A stretch of DNA of 6,745 bases from CAZAYB01 sp964489215 (GTDB lineage Bacteria > Planctomycetota > Phycisphaerae > Sedimentisphaerales > Anaerohalosphaeraceae), in NCBI GenBank assembly GCA_964489215.1, contig CAZAYB010000174.1, positions 1 to 6,745 on the forward strand. The letters run 5' to 3'. A program made the translations under genes and the position numbers. Every line of letters starts with the position of its first letter. Position 1 is the stretch's first letter. The notes below the pieces were generated by a model. That model searched no databases. It was not told where the DNA came from and worked only from the letters and a program-made list of their open reading frames with translations. Below are positions 1 through 6,255 of this stretch, in pieces.

Positions 1-105
1 GAAAGACTCACTTCTGAATCAACGAAAATGATTATACACGCAGGAGTAATGGGAAATGAAGACAAAAGCTGGGCTATTTTTGATCAGATAAAAGAGAATC
101 TTTAA
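1..105 (+). CDS. C-terminal fragment of a DUF3568-like protein (5' end outside window)
   Basis: Reading frame 1 is open from the first base and gives 34 residues ending in IFDQIKENL before a TAA stop. The fragment closely matches the C-terminus of the next gene: both have the pattern TK-x-x-I-x-x-GV-x-G-(N/D)-E-x-KS, then I-(F/Y)-(D/N)-(Q/K)-IK-(E/D)-NL. It is therefore the end of a tandem paralogue of that gene. Its stop lies 17 bases before the next ATG, so the two are probably co-transcribed. The start, signal peptide and most of the protein are outside the window. Family assignment rests entirely on the neighbour's similarity; function is unknown. Confidence 0.75.
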   Translation, partial: ERLTSESTKMIIHAGVMGNEDKSWAIFDQIKENL

Positions 106-122
106 TCACCAGGAGAAGGCGA

Positions 123-518
123 ATGAAAACAAAAGCTGTTCTGAATTCTGTATTGTTACTCATTTTTTTAGCACTTACATCACTTTTGGCAGGTTGTACG
201 GTTCTCGTCGCAGGTGCCGCCGCTGCTGGTACCGTAGGCTACGTCAGAGGCGACCTTGAAGCCGTCCTCGAAGACGATATAGACGAAGTTTACAACGCAT
301 CCATCGAAGGCCTTGAGGACCTCGAAATCCCGGTAATTTCAAAGGAAAAGGATGCTCTCTCTGCAAAAGTCATTGCAAGAACCGTTGAGGACAAGAAGGT
401 TACCGTCAAGATGGACACCACAGAGACCGGCCTTACCAAACTCAGCATAAGGATAGGTGTATTTGGCGACGAAACAAAGTCCCGAATGATATATAATAAA
501 ATCAAGGATAATCTGTAA
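123..518 (+). CDS. DUF3568-like lipoprotein, 131 aa
   Basis: This is a small predicted lipoprotein of unknown function. Residues 1-24 form a signal peptide (charged MKTK, then a long hydrophobic stretch) ending in a lipobox Leu22-Ala23-Gly24-Cys25, so Cys25 should be lipidated and the mature protein membrane-anchored. An Ala/Gly-rich segment follows (30-36), then the GYVRGDLEAVLEDDIDEVYNA region (about 39-59) and a beta-rich C-terminal half. This layout and length match the DUF3568 family as I know it; the assignment is by pattern recall. The ATG is supported by an AGGAG at 111-115, seven bases upstream. The preceding gene fragment is a paralogue, and the following prenyltransferase gene starts at the base after this stop, which points to one operon. 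A role in the cell envelope is an inference from the lipobox only. Confidence 0.8.
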   Translation: MKTKAVLNSVLLLIFLALTSLLAGCTVLVAGAAAAGTVGYVRGDLEAVLEDDIDEVYNASIEGLEDLEIPVISKEKDALSAKVIARTVEDKKVTVKMDTTETGLTKLSIRIGVFGDETKSRMIYNKIKDNL

Positions 519-1481
519 TTGGAAAATGAACCTCAAAACGGTTCTTTAAAGAAGCGGTTTTCAAGATTTGTGCTGCTTCTTGCCACTCCTGAGCCGAAGT
601 TTCTGCTCCCAGGTTCAATTCCAGTAATTATAGGCACATCGCTTGGCTTTGCGGTTTCCCGTTCATTAGATGTTTTGCTGGCGATATTGGCACTGCTGTC
701 CATAGTTGCCCTTAACGCTGGCTCAAATATGACAAACGATTATTTCGATCACTTGTCCGGCAACGACTGGCTCAACAAAAATCCAACCCCATTTGGAGGA
801 GGAAGCGGTTATATCCAGAAAGGTATCATATCCCCTTTCCAGATGATATCAGCTGCTTTGATTTTGCTTGCCTTAGGCTCGCTGACAGGATTGGTAATCG
901 TATTTATAACTAAAAGCTTTTTTATTTTGATACTCGGTTTAATTGGCCTTGTGGGAGGCTTCTTCTGGACAGCTCCGCCCTTAAGGTTTTGCTACCGTTT
1001 CATCGGAGAACCCTACATATTCACCCTCTTCGGCCCTTTACCGGTTTACGGTGCATACTATCTGCAGACACGCTCAATCGATTTTCTCCCCTTGCTCCCT
1101 GCTGTAATTATAGGCTTGCTGATAGCAATGGTTGCAGAGATAAACTCTTTTCCGGACAGACAGGCTGACCTCGCTGTAAACAAAAAAACATTCGTGGTCC
1201 GTTATGGCCCGGATTCAGCCGTGAAATTATACCGTATCTGCATTGCACTGACATATCCTGCTGCATTAACAGGTTTATTTTTTGAGCCCTTATTCTGGGC
1301 ATGTCTCCTTTACATCTTCACTTTCCCTTTAGCACTGTTCGGCATGAAAATAGCAAATGCAGAAAACCTTACAAAAATTGGAAACTGCTTACCAAACAAG
1401 TTTACAATAGCATTTCATTCGCTAGCCGGCCTTTTACTTTCCCTCGGTTTTATCATATACTATTTCACCAGCCAGCCGTGA
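519..1481 (+). CDS. MenA-like UbiA-superfamily prenyltransferase, 320 aa, TTG start
   Basis: This is a polytopic membrane enzyme expected to transfer a polyprenyl chain from its diphosphate to an aromatic or other acceptor. The first Asp-rich motif is NMTNDYFDHLSGND (70-83, key N70, D74, D77, D83), followed by a GGGSG-x-IQ-x-G segment (93-102), a WTAPPLRF motif (150-157) with GE at 163-164, and the second motif FPDRQAD (211-217, key D213 and D217) leading to KKTFVVRYG. These match the MenA branch, which prenylates 1,4-dihydroxy-2-naphthoate in menaquinone synthesis. About eight or nine hydrophobic segments run between residues 33 and 316. The next in-frame Met is residue 71, inside the active site, so the start must lie upstream. 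TTG at 519 directly abuts the preceding stop and has AAGGA at 504-508. No other men gene is in view, so the substrate remains uncertain. Confidence 0.85.
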   Translation: MENEPQNGSLKKRFSRFVLLLATPEPKFLLPGSIPVIIGTSLGFAVSRSLDVLLAILALLSIVALNAGSNMTNDYFDHLSGNDWLNKNPTPFGGGSGYIQKGIISPFQMISAALILLALGSLTGLVIVFITKSFFILILGLIGLVGGFFWTAPPLRFCYRFIGEPYIFTLFGPLPVYGAYYLQTRSIDFLPLLPAVIIGLLIAMVAEINSFPDRQADLAVNKKTFVVRYGPDSAVKLYRICIALTYPAALTGLFFEPLFWACLLYIFTFPLALFGMKIANAENLTKIGNCLPNKFTIAFHSLAGLLLSLGFIIYYFTSQP

Positions 1482-1482
1482 A

Positions 1483-2250
1483 TCAAAGGCTCAAAAGCCC
1501 GCCCGGCACTTCTGTTTCAGGCCCGAAATACTTGCCCGAAAAAGTTTGATCGCATTTTTTGACTACTTCAATTGTCTTTATTGCAATATCCTCAGCACTG
1601 CGAACCTTTCCTTCTTCGATACTCTCTGCGGTGCTCGGTATCCATTTTCTGCCCTGTTCGCTGTCAACCTGAAGCTGAGTCATCTCTGTATGAACAAGCC
1701 CCGGTCCTGCGCCCATAACAACCACTGAGCTGCCAAGCTTGCAAAGTTCTGCGCTGGTTATACGGGTAAGCTCCATAAGACCTGCCTTGCTTGAGGCGTA
1801 AGCGGACCCGCCGGTCGGCCTGCCCCCGTTCATGTTAATTATCAGCCCGCTGTCACGTTTTATCATTTCTGCAAGTGTATGACGCATCATAACAAAAGGC
1901 CCAAGCATGTTTATACGAACATCGGTCCACCATTTATCAATATCAACCTCATGCACTGCTCCGATACAGTTAAAACTCCCTGCGTTATTGAAAACTATAT
2001 CCACCTCGCCAAAATTATCACTGACCTCTGAATACATATCATCAACCTGTTGAGCATCGGTAACATCACAGCTGATTGCGATTGCTCTGCCGGAATTTTC
2101 CCTGATCATAGCTGCCGTACCCTCAATAGGCTCTTTCCTTCTGCCCAAAACCCCAACTTCTGCTCCCTCAGCTGCAAATTGCAGAGACAGAGACCTGCCT
2201 ATACCAGTCCCGCCGCCCGTTACAATAACCGTTTTACCTTTTATTTCCAT
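1483..2250 (-). CDS. Short-chain dehydrogenase/reductase (SDR), 255 aa
   Basis: This is a classical-length, single-domain Rossmann oxidoreductase, probably cytosolic, with unknown substrate. The cofactor loop is TGGGTGIG (11-18). R37-R38 after the second beta strand favour NADP(H). Further landmarks are CDV at 61-63, NNAG at 88-91, N114, and YASSK with catalytic Y151 and K155. The segment that normally carries the catalytic serine reads NMNGG (139-143), so by alignment with the common N-x-SGG form the serine is replaced by Asn141. The GAGPGLVHTEMT segment (181-192) is the usual PG motif after the active site. The ATG has a GGTGA only four bases upstream (2255-2259 on the + strand) and no alternative Met before an in-frame stop. 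It diverges from nikR and converges with the prenyltransferase gene. It is surely an SDR, but its reaction cannot be named. Confidence 0.9.
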   Translation of the reverse strand: MEIKGKTVIVTGGGTGIGRSLSLQFAAEGAEVGVLGRRKEPIEGTAAMIRENSGRAIAISCDVTDAQQVDDMYSEVSDNFGEVDIVFNNAGSFNCIGAVHEVDIDKWWTDVRINMLGPFVMMRHTLAEMIKRDSGLIINMNGGRPTGGSAYASSKAGLMELTRITSAELCKLGSSVVVMGAGPGLVHTEMTQLQVDSEQGRKWIPSTAESIEEGKVRSAEDIAIKTIEVVKKCDQTFSGKYFGPETEVPGGLLSL

Positions 2251-2309
2251 AATTTCACCGCCATAATGCCAGAATGATTTTTAAGATCCTGTCAATATTA
2301 TTGTTGCCT

Positions 2310-2315
2310 ATTATA
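2310..2315 (-). promoter_or_regulatory. -10 box of a possible SDR promoter
   Basis: Read on the minus strand this is TATAAT, about 60 bases before the SDR start codon. A TTGTTA (2336-2341, minus) could act as a -35 box but with a long 20-base spacer. It lies in the left half of the inverted repeat, so a protein bound there would cover both divergent promoters. Confidence 0.35.
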
Positions 2316-2330
2316 AACTATCAAGTATCT

Positions 2331-2336
2331 TATAAT
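2331..2336 (+). promoter_or_regulatory. -10 box of the probable nikR promoter
   Basis: A perfect TATAAT lies 64 bases before the preferred nikR start codon. No good -35 hexamer sits 16-18 bases upstream (the sequence there is CTATTA), so the promoter may be weak or activator-assisted. It predicts a transcript start near 2343, which would exclude the upstream ATG at 2344 as a useful start. The box is inside the right half of the inverted repeat. Confidence 0.5.
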
Positions 2337-2390
2337 AACAAAAATGGATGCGAAGCTCAAAAGTTTTATAGAACAAGCCAATTTTAACTC

Positions 2391-2395
2391 AGGAG
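2391..2395 (+). promoter_or_regulatory. Shine-Dalgarno sequence that fixes the nikR start
   Basis: AGGAG sits five bases before the ATG at 2401. No such sequence precedes the upstream in-frame ATG at 2344, where the preceding bases are TATAATAACAAAA. The site therefore supports the shorter, 150-residue NikR. Confidence 0.75.
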
Positions 2396-2400
2396 TGATT

Positions 2401-2853
2401 ATGGACCCTATACAGCGAACAGGAGTATCACTGGAATCAAGCCTGCTTAAACAGTTCGACGCCCTGATAAAAAAGCAGGGCTACCCAAACAGAAGCGAAG
2501 CAATACGCGACCTGATTCGTGAAAAAATAACACAGCAAAAAATAAACAACCCCCAGGCCTCTGCAACTGCCGCGGTGCTGGTAGTCTACGACCACCACAA
2601 ACCAGGGCTTTCCTCAAAGCTCACAAAGCTTCAGCACACTCATCTGCTCGATGTGATTTCTTCGGTGCACGTACATCTCGACCATCACGATTGCCTGGAA
2701 GTCATACTCCTGAAAGGCAAAGTAAAAGACATAACGGCCCTTGGAGACAAGCTCGTCAGTCTAAAGGGCGTAAAGCTTGGTAAAACACAGCTTGTCAGCC
2801 TGTCAGCTGATAAAAAACATCATCATAACCAAAGCAGTCATCATCACCATTGA
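2401..2853 (+). CDS. nikR: NikR-family nickel-responsive regulator, 150 aa, with His-rich tail
   Basis: This is a ribbon-helix-helix transcription factor that in characterised relatives binds Ni(II), tetramerises and represses nickel-uptake genes. The N-terminal RHH domain spans about residues 5-45 (RTGVSLE, then GYPNRSEAIRDLIR). The C-terminal ACT-like metal domain spans about 55-136. The four square-planar nickel ligands of E. coli NikR (H76, H87, H89, C95) correspond by spacing to H79, H90, H92 and C98, all present. The protein ends in an unusual tail with seven histidines in the last eleven residues. An in-frame ATG at 2344 would add 19 residues, but it lacks a ribosome site and overlaps the likely transcript start, and the family core begins just after 2401. 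It diverges from the SDR gene; no nickel transporter or nickel enzyme is in the window, so its targets here are unknown apart from probable autoregulation. Confidence 0.93.
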   Translation: MDPIQRTGVSLESSLLKQFDALIKKQGYPNRSEAIRDLIREKITQQKINNPQASATAAVLVVYDHHKPGLSSKLTKLQHTHLLDVISSVHVHLDHHDCLEVILLKGKVKDITALGDKLVSLKGVKLGKTQLVSLSADKKHHHNQSSHHHH

Positions 2854-2916
2854 TTTTGCAAGCATTTTATTGTTACAAATCTTTTTTATTGAAGCATTGC
2901 AATATCCTTTTTACCC

Positions 2917-2944
2917 TTGTTATCCCCCCGATCTTGAATATAAT
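2917..2944 (+). promoter_or_regulatory. Probable ackA promoter
   Basis: TTGTTA (2917-2922) and a perfect TATAAT (2939-2944) are separated by 16 bases, a good housekeeping sigma-factor pattern. The predicted transcript start near 2951 gives ackA a leader of roughly 130 bases. No convincing terminator was seen between the nikR stop and this promoter, so some read-through from nikR is possible. Confidence 0.55.
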
Positions 2945-3079
2945 GTAAATCTCTGTTAATACTGGAGGCCCTTGATAATTGCGGCCAAAGGTTCAGCTGG
3001 TCATTTGTGTTAAGCAAATTTTTTTCAGGCCCGCTGGTATAAAAAGTTTTTTTTCTGTCCAGTTAGAAAGTCTTAAATC
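2945..3079 (+). other. Long untranslated leader of ackA, with T-tracts
   Basis: This stretch has no supported gene. It contains a GGAGG (2964-2968) not placed to serve ackA, a short weak stem ATTTG/CAAAT (3003-3007 with 3015-3019) running directly into seven T's (3019-3025), and a second run of eight T's (3047-3054). The first resembles a weak intrinsic terminator, so attenuation is conceivable. I recognise no known riboswitch class. The ribosome site right before ackA is poor (AGAAAG around 3065-3070). Confidence 0.3.
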
Positions 3080-4279
3080 ATGAAAGTTTTAGTTATAAAT
3101 GCCGGAAGCTCCTCAATTAAATATCAGCTTTACGAAATGCCGGAAGCTGAGGTTTTGGCAAAAGGCGTCGTGGAAAGAATTGGCGACCAGGACGCCCGGC
3201 TTATCCACTCCTGCAATGAAAAAGATCATTCAAAAAATATAGCTATTCCTGATCACGAAAAGGGAATGGAACTGATACTGTCTACTTTGACCGACGAGCA
3301 AATAGGAGTAATTGATGACATCGCACAGATAAACGCCGTCGGACATCGTGTCGTCCACGGTGGAGAGGAATTTACCGGCTCAGTGCTCATCGACAAAAAA
3401 GTCATAGCTTCGATAAATAAATATGCCGATCTGGCACCTCTTCACAATCCGCCAAATTTAACTGGTATCGATGCCTCGATGAAAAACCTCCCCGGGGCAA
3501 AGCAGGTCGCTTGTTTTGATACTGCCTTCCATGCCTCGATTCCAAAAGTAGCTTACATTTACGCACTGCCTTACCAGTTGTACCAGAAATATGGAATCAG
3601 AAGATACGGCTTTCACGGGACAAGTCACAGATACGTCAGTGAAATTGCAGCAGAAATGATGGGAAAAAATACCGCTGACATTAACATTATAACCGCCCAT
3701 CTCGGAAACGGAGGCTCGCTTACAGCGGTTAAAGCCGGCAAAAGCATCGATACTTCTATGGGACTTACACCGCTTGAAGGCATAGCGATGGGGACAAGGT
3801 GCGGGGACATAGACCCTGCAATTTTATTTTACCTGGCTGAAAAAGGTTATAAAACCCAGGATTTGAATGACATGTGTAACAAAAAAAGCGGACTGCTGGG
3901 TATATCGAATAAAAGCAACGATATGAGAAACCTTACCCAGCTTGCCGAACAAGGCGATGAGCTCTCAAAACTGGCTATCGACGTTTTTGCATACAGAATC
4001 CGTAAGTATATCGGAACTTACACCGCTGTACTGGGAACTCTCGATGCACTCGTTTTTACCGGAGGTATCGGAGAAAACAGCTTTATTGTCCGACAGAAGG
4101 TCTGTAAAGACATGAACCAGATAGGAATTGACATAGATCAGGCAACTAATGCTAAGATTCGGGCCGAACAAGCCGATATAAGTAAAAAGGACAGTCGAGT
4201 AAAAGTTTTTGTTATTCCTACAGATGAGGAACTTATTATCGCAAGGGACACTTACAGCCTTGCAAAACAGGAAAAATAA
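3080..4279 (+). CDS. ackA: Acetate kinase, 399 aa
   Basis: This cytosolic enzyme reversibly makes acetyl phosphate and ADP from acetate and ATP, the ATP-yielding last step of acetate fermentation. Length and full-length pattern match the family. Signature 1 is VLVINAGSSSIKYQLY (3-18, with N7), and signature 2 is GHRVVHGGEEFTGS (88-101, with R90). The other landmarks all sit one residue before their E. coli counterparts: H122 in LHNPP, D147 in FDTAFH, H179 in FHGTSH, R240 in GTRCGD and E383 in TDEE. The VFTGGIGENS nucleotide-binding segment is at 325-334. The catalytic set looks complete, so activity is expected. The start is the standard family N-terminus, although the ribosome site is weak. 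No phosphotransacetylase gene is adjacent; instead a DUF4954 gene follows after two bases, implying a shared transcript. Confidence 0.97.
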   Translation: MKVLVINAGSSSIKYQLYEMPEAEVLAKGVVERIGDQDARLIHSCNEKDHSKNIAIPDHEKGMELILSTLTDEQIGVIDDIAQINAVGHRVVHGGEEFTGSVLIDKKVIASINKYADLAPLHNPPNLTGIDASMKNLPGAKQVACFDTAFHASIPKVAYIYALPYQLYQKYGIRRYGFHGTSHRYVSEIAAEMMGKNTADINIITAHLGNGGSLTAVKAGKSIDTSMGLTPLEGIAMGTRCGDIDPAILFYLAEKGYKTQDLNDMCNKKSGLLGISNKSNDMRNLTQLAEQGDELSKLAIDVFAYRIRKYIGTYTAVLGTLDALVFTGGIGENSFIVRQKVCKDMNQIGIDIDQATNAKIRAEQADISKKDSRVKVFVIPTDEELIIARDTYSLAKQEK

Positions 4280-4281
4280 TT

Positions 4282-6231
4282 ATGCCCGCTAAAGGCTTTG
4301 CCAAACCATCACAAAAATGTATAGAAGCACTCGAGAAAAACGGATGCTCTGCACAGAGTTGGAAGGATGTACTTTTCGCAAAGCAGCCTGATGTTTGTTT
4401 TATAAGGAATGTAAGATTCACAGGCAAAGTAAAAATAGGTTCGTTCAGCTCATCAGCCAATGCCGACTGTCCCCCCCAGGGACTCTACAACACACACATT
4501 CATAATTCTACTGTTGCAGATAACGTAACCATCGAAAATGTCGGACTCATATCAAACTGCGACATCGGGCCCGACGTTCTAATTACAAACTGCAAAAGCA
4601 TAAAAACTGTAGGCCGATCCGCTTTTGGCGTCGGGGTTGAAGCACAGGTAATAAACGAAGCAGGCGGCAGAGAAGTGCCGATTTTCCCAAACCTTTCCCC
4701 CCAGACTGCATACCTTTTCGCAATATGCAGAAACAGACCCGTCCTTATCGAAAAACTTACCGATATGGCAAAAAAGCTCACCGAAAAAAGCCAATCCGAC
4801 CGCTGCCTGATACAGCAAAACGCTTCAGTAACTAACGCAGGTTCGATCACAAATGTAAATATTGGTCCTTATGCTGTAATCGACGGCCCCTCCGCATTGG
4901 AAAACGGTTCTGTTGTAAGCTCAAAAAAATCTCCCGCATTAGTGGGAACCGCTGTGATCGCAAGAGATTTTATTATTGCTCAAGGTGCTGAGGTTTTCGA
5001 TAATGCCCATATCAAAAAATGTTTCATCGGTCAGCACTCTCAAGTAGGATATGGCTTCAACGCAGAAAACTGCCTTTTTTTCCTCGGATCACAAATGCTG
5101 TGCGGCGAAGCCTGTTCCGTTTTCGCAGGACCCTTCTCTGTCTCACACCACAAGTCCTCACTGCTTATTGCCTGTATGCTCTCTTTTTTCAATGCAGGAA
5201 GCGCAACAAACCAAAGCAACCACATGTACAAGCTCGGTCCGGTCCATCAGGCTGTTCTGGAAAGGGGCTGTAAATCCGCCTCGGGCTCACATCTGGTCTG
5301 GCCTGCAAGGATCGCACCTTTCAATACAATACTGGGAAAGCACAACGCAAAAATAGACACTTCCATCTTCCCGTTTTCATACTTGATAGAACAAAATTCC
5401 CGCTCCATTCTCATACCCGCAGCCGCTCTTAAGAGCATAGGAACCTTTCGAGATGTAAATAAATGGCAAAACAGACTGACCAAAAAAAACTCGAGAATAA
5501 CACAAGGCCTTTTCAACCCTTACCTCGCCCAGAACATACCCGATGCCCTTTCAATACTGACAGGCTTGAAAAACAGACCGGGCACACTTTCAAGCCATAA
5601 TAACGTCATGATACCTCATTCTGTTATTCCAACAGCAATAAAAAGGTATCAATCTTATCTGGACTGCTGTATATGTCAGCCGCTGATAGAGCTTTTGAAA
5701 AATGAATCCGCAGAAAAAGCATTTAAAAAGATTGCCGACACAAATGACGACCAGACCGACCTTCAAAAATGGATTGATATAGCAGGACTTATAGCACCGG
5801 CCAGCTCGGTTAATCAGCTCATCGACAAAATAGAATCTCAAAAGTTGAAAAGCATCCAGGACATTGAAGAACAATTCGATAATATTCATCGCATCTGTGC
5901 AGATTATCAGCTTACATGGTCATGCCGGATGCTGCAGGAAAAATTCAATAAATCTGTCGTTAATTTCGATATAAACGAACTTAAAACCACCGTTAACCAC
6001 TGGATAGCGGCAAAAGAAAAAATATATCAGCTGAATATGCAGGATTGTAAAAAGGAATTTGCAAAGGAAGTTAAAATAAGCTTCGGCATCGGCGCAGACA
6101 TTGAACAGATAGATGAAGATTTCCGTGCCGTAAGGGGCACACCTGAAAAGTCCGATGTATTCAGGCTGCTTAACGATCAGTTCAGATCCGACAAAAAAAC
6201 AGCGGAACAGATCATTGCCCAGTTAAAATAA
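4282..6231 (+). CDS. DUF4954-family protein, hexapeptide/left-handed beta-helix type, 649 aa
   Basis: This large protein of unknown function has no signal peptide or membrane segment, so it is probably cytosolic. Residues about 40-115 and 186-285 show short repeating strands with turn motifs such as NCDIGPDVLITNC, NVNIGPYAVIDG and FIGQHSQVGYG, typical of left-handed beta-helix acyl- or nucleotidyl-transferase-like folds. Between and after them are blocks I associate with DUF4954: GGREVPIFPNLSPQTAY (128-144), NQSNHMYKLGPVHQAVLERG (310-329) and LVWPARIAPF (338-347), then FPFSYLIE (363-370). From about 450 onward the protein is mainly helical and charged. AGGA at 4269-4272, inside the ackA end, precedes the ATG by nine bases and supports this start and coupling to ackA. 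A link to acetyl phosphate or sugar metabolism is inferred from context and fold only; a structural role without catalysis is equally possible. Confidence 0.85.
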   Translation: MPAKGFAKPSQKCIEALEKNGCSAQSWKDVLFAKQPDVCFIRNVRFTGKVKIGSFSSSANADCPPQGLYNTHIHNSTVADNVTIENVGLISNCDIGPDVLITNCKSIKTVGRSAFGVGVEAQVINEAGGREVPIFPNLSPQTAYLFAICRNRPVLIEKLTDMAKKLTEKSQSDRCLIQQNASVTNAGSITNVNIGPYAVIDGPSALENGSVVSSKKSPALVGTAVIARDFIIAQGAEVFDNAHIKKCFIGQHSQVGYGFNAENCLFFLGSQMLCGEACSVFAGPFSVSHHKSSLLIACMLSFFNAGSATNQSNHMYKLGPVHQAVLERGCKSASGSHLVWPARIAPFNTILGKHNAKIDTSIFPFSYLIEQNSRSILIPAAALKSIGTFRDVNKWQNRLTKKNSRITQGLFNPYLAQNIPDALSILTGLKNRPGTLSSHNNVMIPHSVIPTAIKRYQSYLDCCICQPLIELLKNESAEKAFKKIADTNDDQTDLQKWIDIAGLIAPASSVNQLIDKIESQKLKSIQDIEEQFDNIHRICADYQLTWSCRMLQEKFNKSVVNFDINELKTTVNHWIAAKEKIYQLNMQDCKKEFAKEVKISFGIGADIEQIDEDFRAVRGTPEKSDVFRLLNDQFRSDKKTAEQIIAQLK

Positions 6232-6253
6232 AAGCTCCGGCCTCCGGATGAGC
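6225..6253 (-). terminator. Intrinsic terminator of the dockerin-tailed gene
   Basis: On the minus strand, a stem-loop (6253 to 6234) pairs TCCGG with CCGGA around an AGG loop and is extended by a GC/GC pair across a three-base bulge. It runs straight into TTTTATTTT (6233-6225). It begins three bases after the TAG stop of the minus-strand gene, a classic rho-independent arrangement. On the plus strand the same stem is preceded by A's and followed by CGCTACTG, so it would terminate the ackA-DUF4954 transcript poorly, although the hairpin might protect its 3' end. Confidence 0.75.
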
Positions 6254-6255
6254 CG

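Larger units (their letters stand above)
2301..2341. promoter_or_regulatory. Candidate NikR operator: AT-rich inverted repeat between SDR and nikR
   Basis: A perfect 8-bp inverted repeat, TATTATAA (2309-2316) and TTATAATA (2330-2337), is separated by 13 bases, placing the half-site centres 21 bp or two helical turns apart. Outer TTGTT (2301-2305) and AACAA (2337-2341) loosely extend the symmetry. From memory, NikR sites in other bacteria are dyads of similar size (GTATGA-N16-TCATAC in E. coli; an AT-rich TATTATT-type dyad in Helicobacter), so position and form fit autoregulation. The caveat is that each half-site also contains a TATAAT box on one strand, so the symmetry could simply reflect two divergent -10 elements. 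Confidence 0.45.

Noticed and set aside
1488..1499. Small hairpin GGCT-CAAA-AGCC just after the prenyltransferase stop, as a terminator
   Set aside because: Only four base pairs and no T-tract on either strand; it lies in the SDR coding region.
2290..2295. Perfect TTGACA on the minus strand as the -35 box of the SDR promoter
   Set aside because: The base runs 16-18 bases downstream (CTGGCA and neighbours) do not resemble a -10 box; the nearest, CATTAT, is 21 bases away.
2818..2850. Histidine run as a cloned purification tag or vector contamination
   Set aside because: The run is broken by Asn-Gln-Ser-Ser, uses mixed codons, and is followed by normal AT-rich intergenic DNA and ackA.
2854..2905. 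TTGCAA near the nikR stop and again near 2897-2902 as the arms of a terminator stem
   Set aside because: The stem is only six AT-rich pairs with a loop of about 30 bases and no T-tract directly after the second arm.
2972..3013. Possible 13-codon leader peptide starting at TTG after GGAGG and ending just before the T-tract in the ackA leader
   Set aside because: The spacing from GGAGG to TTG is only three bases, the start is a rare codon, and the peptide has no recognisable regulatory codon run.
5019..5356. Open frames on both strands overlapping the DUF4954 gene
   Set aside because: They lie wholly inside a well-supported gene, have low-complexity or family-unlike translations and no ribosome sites.
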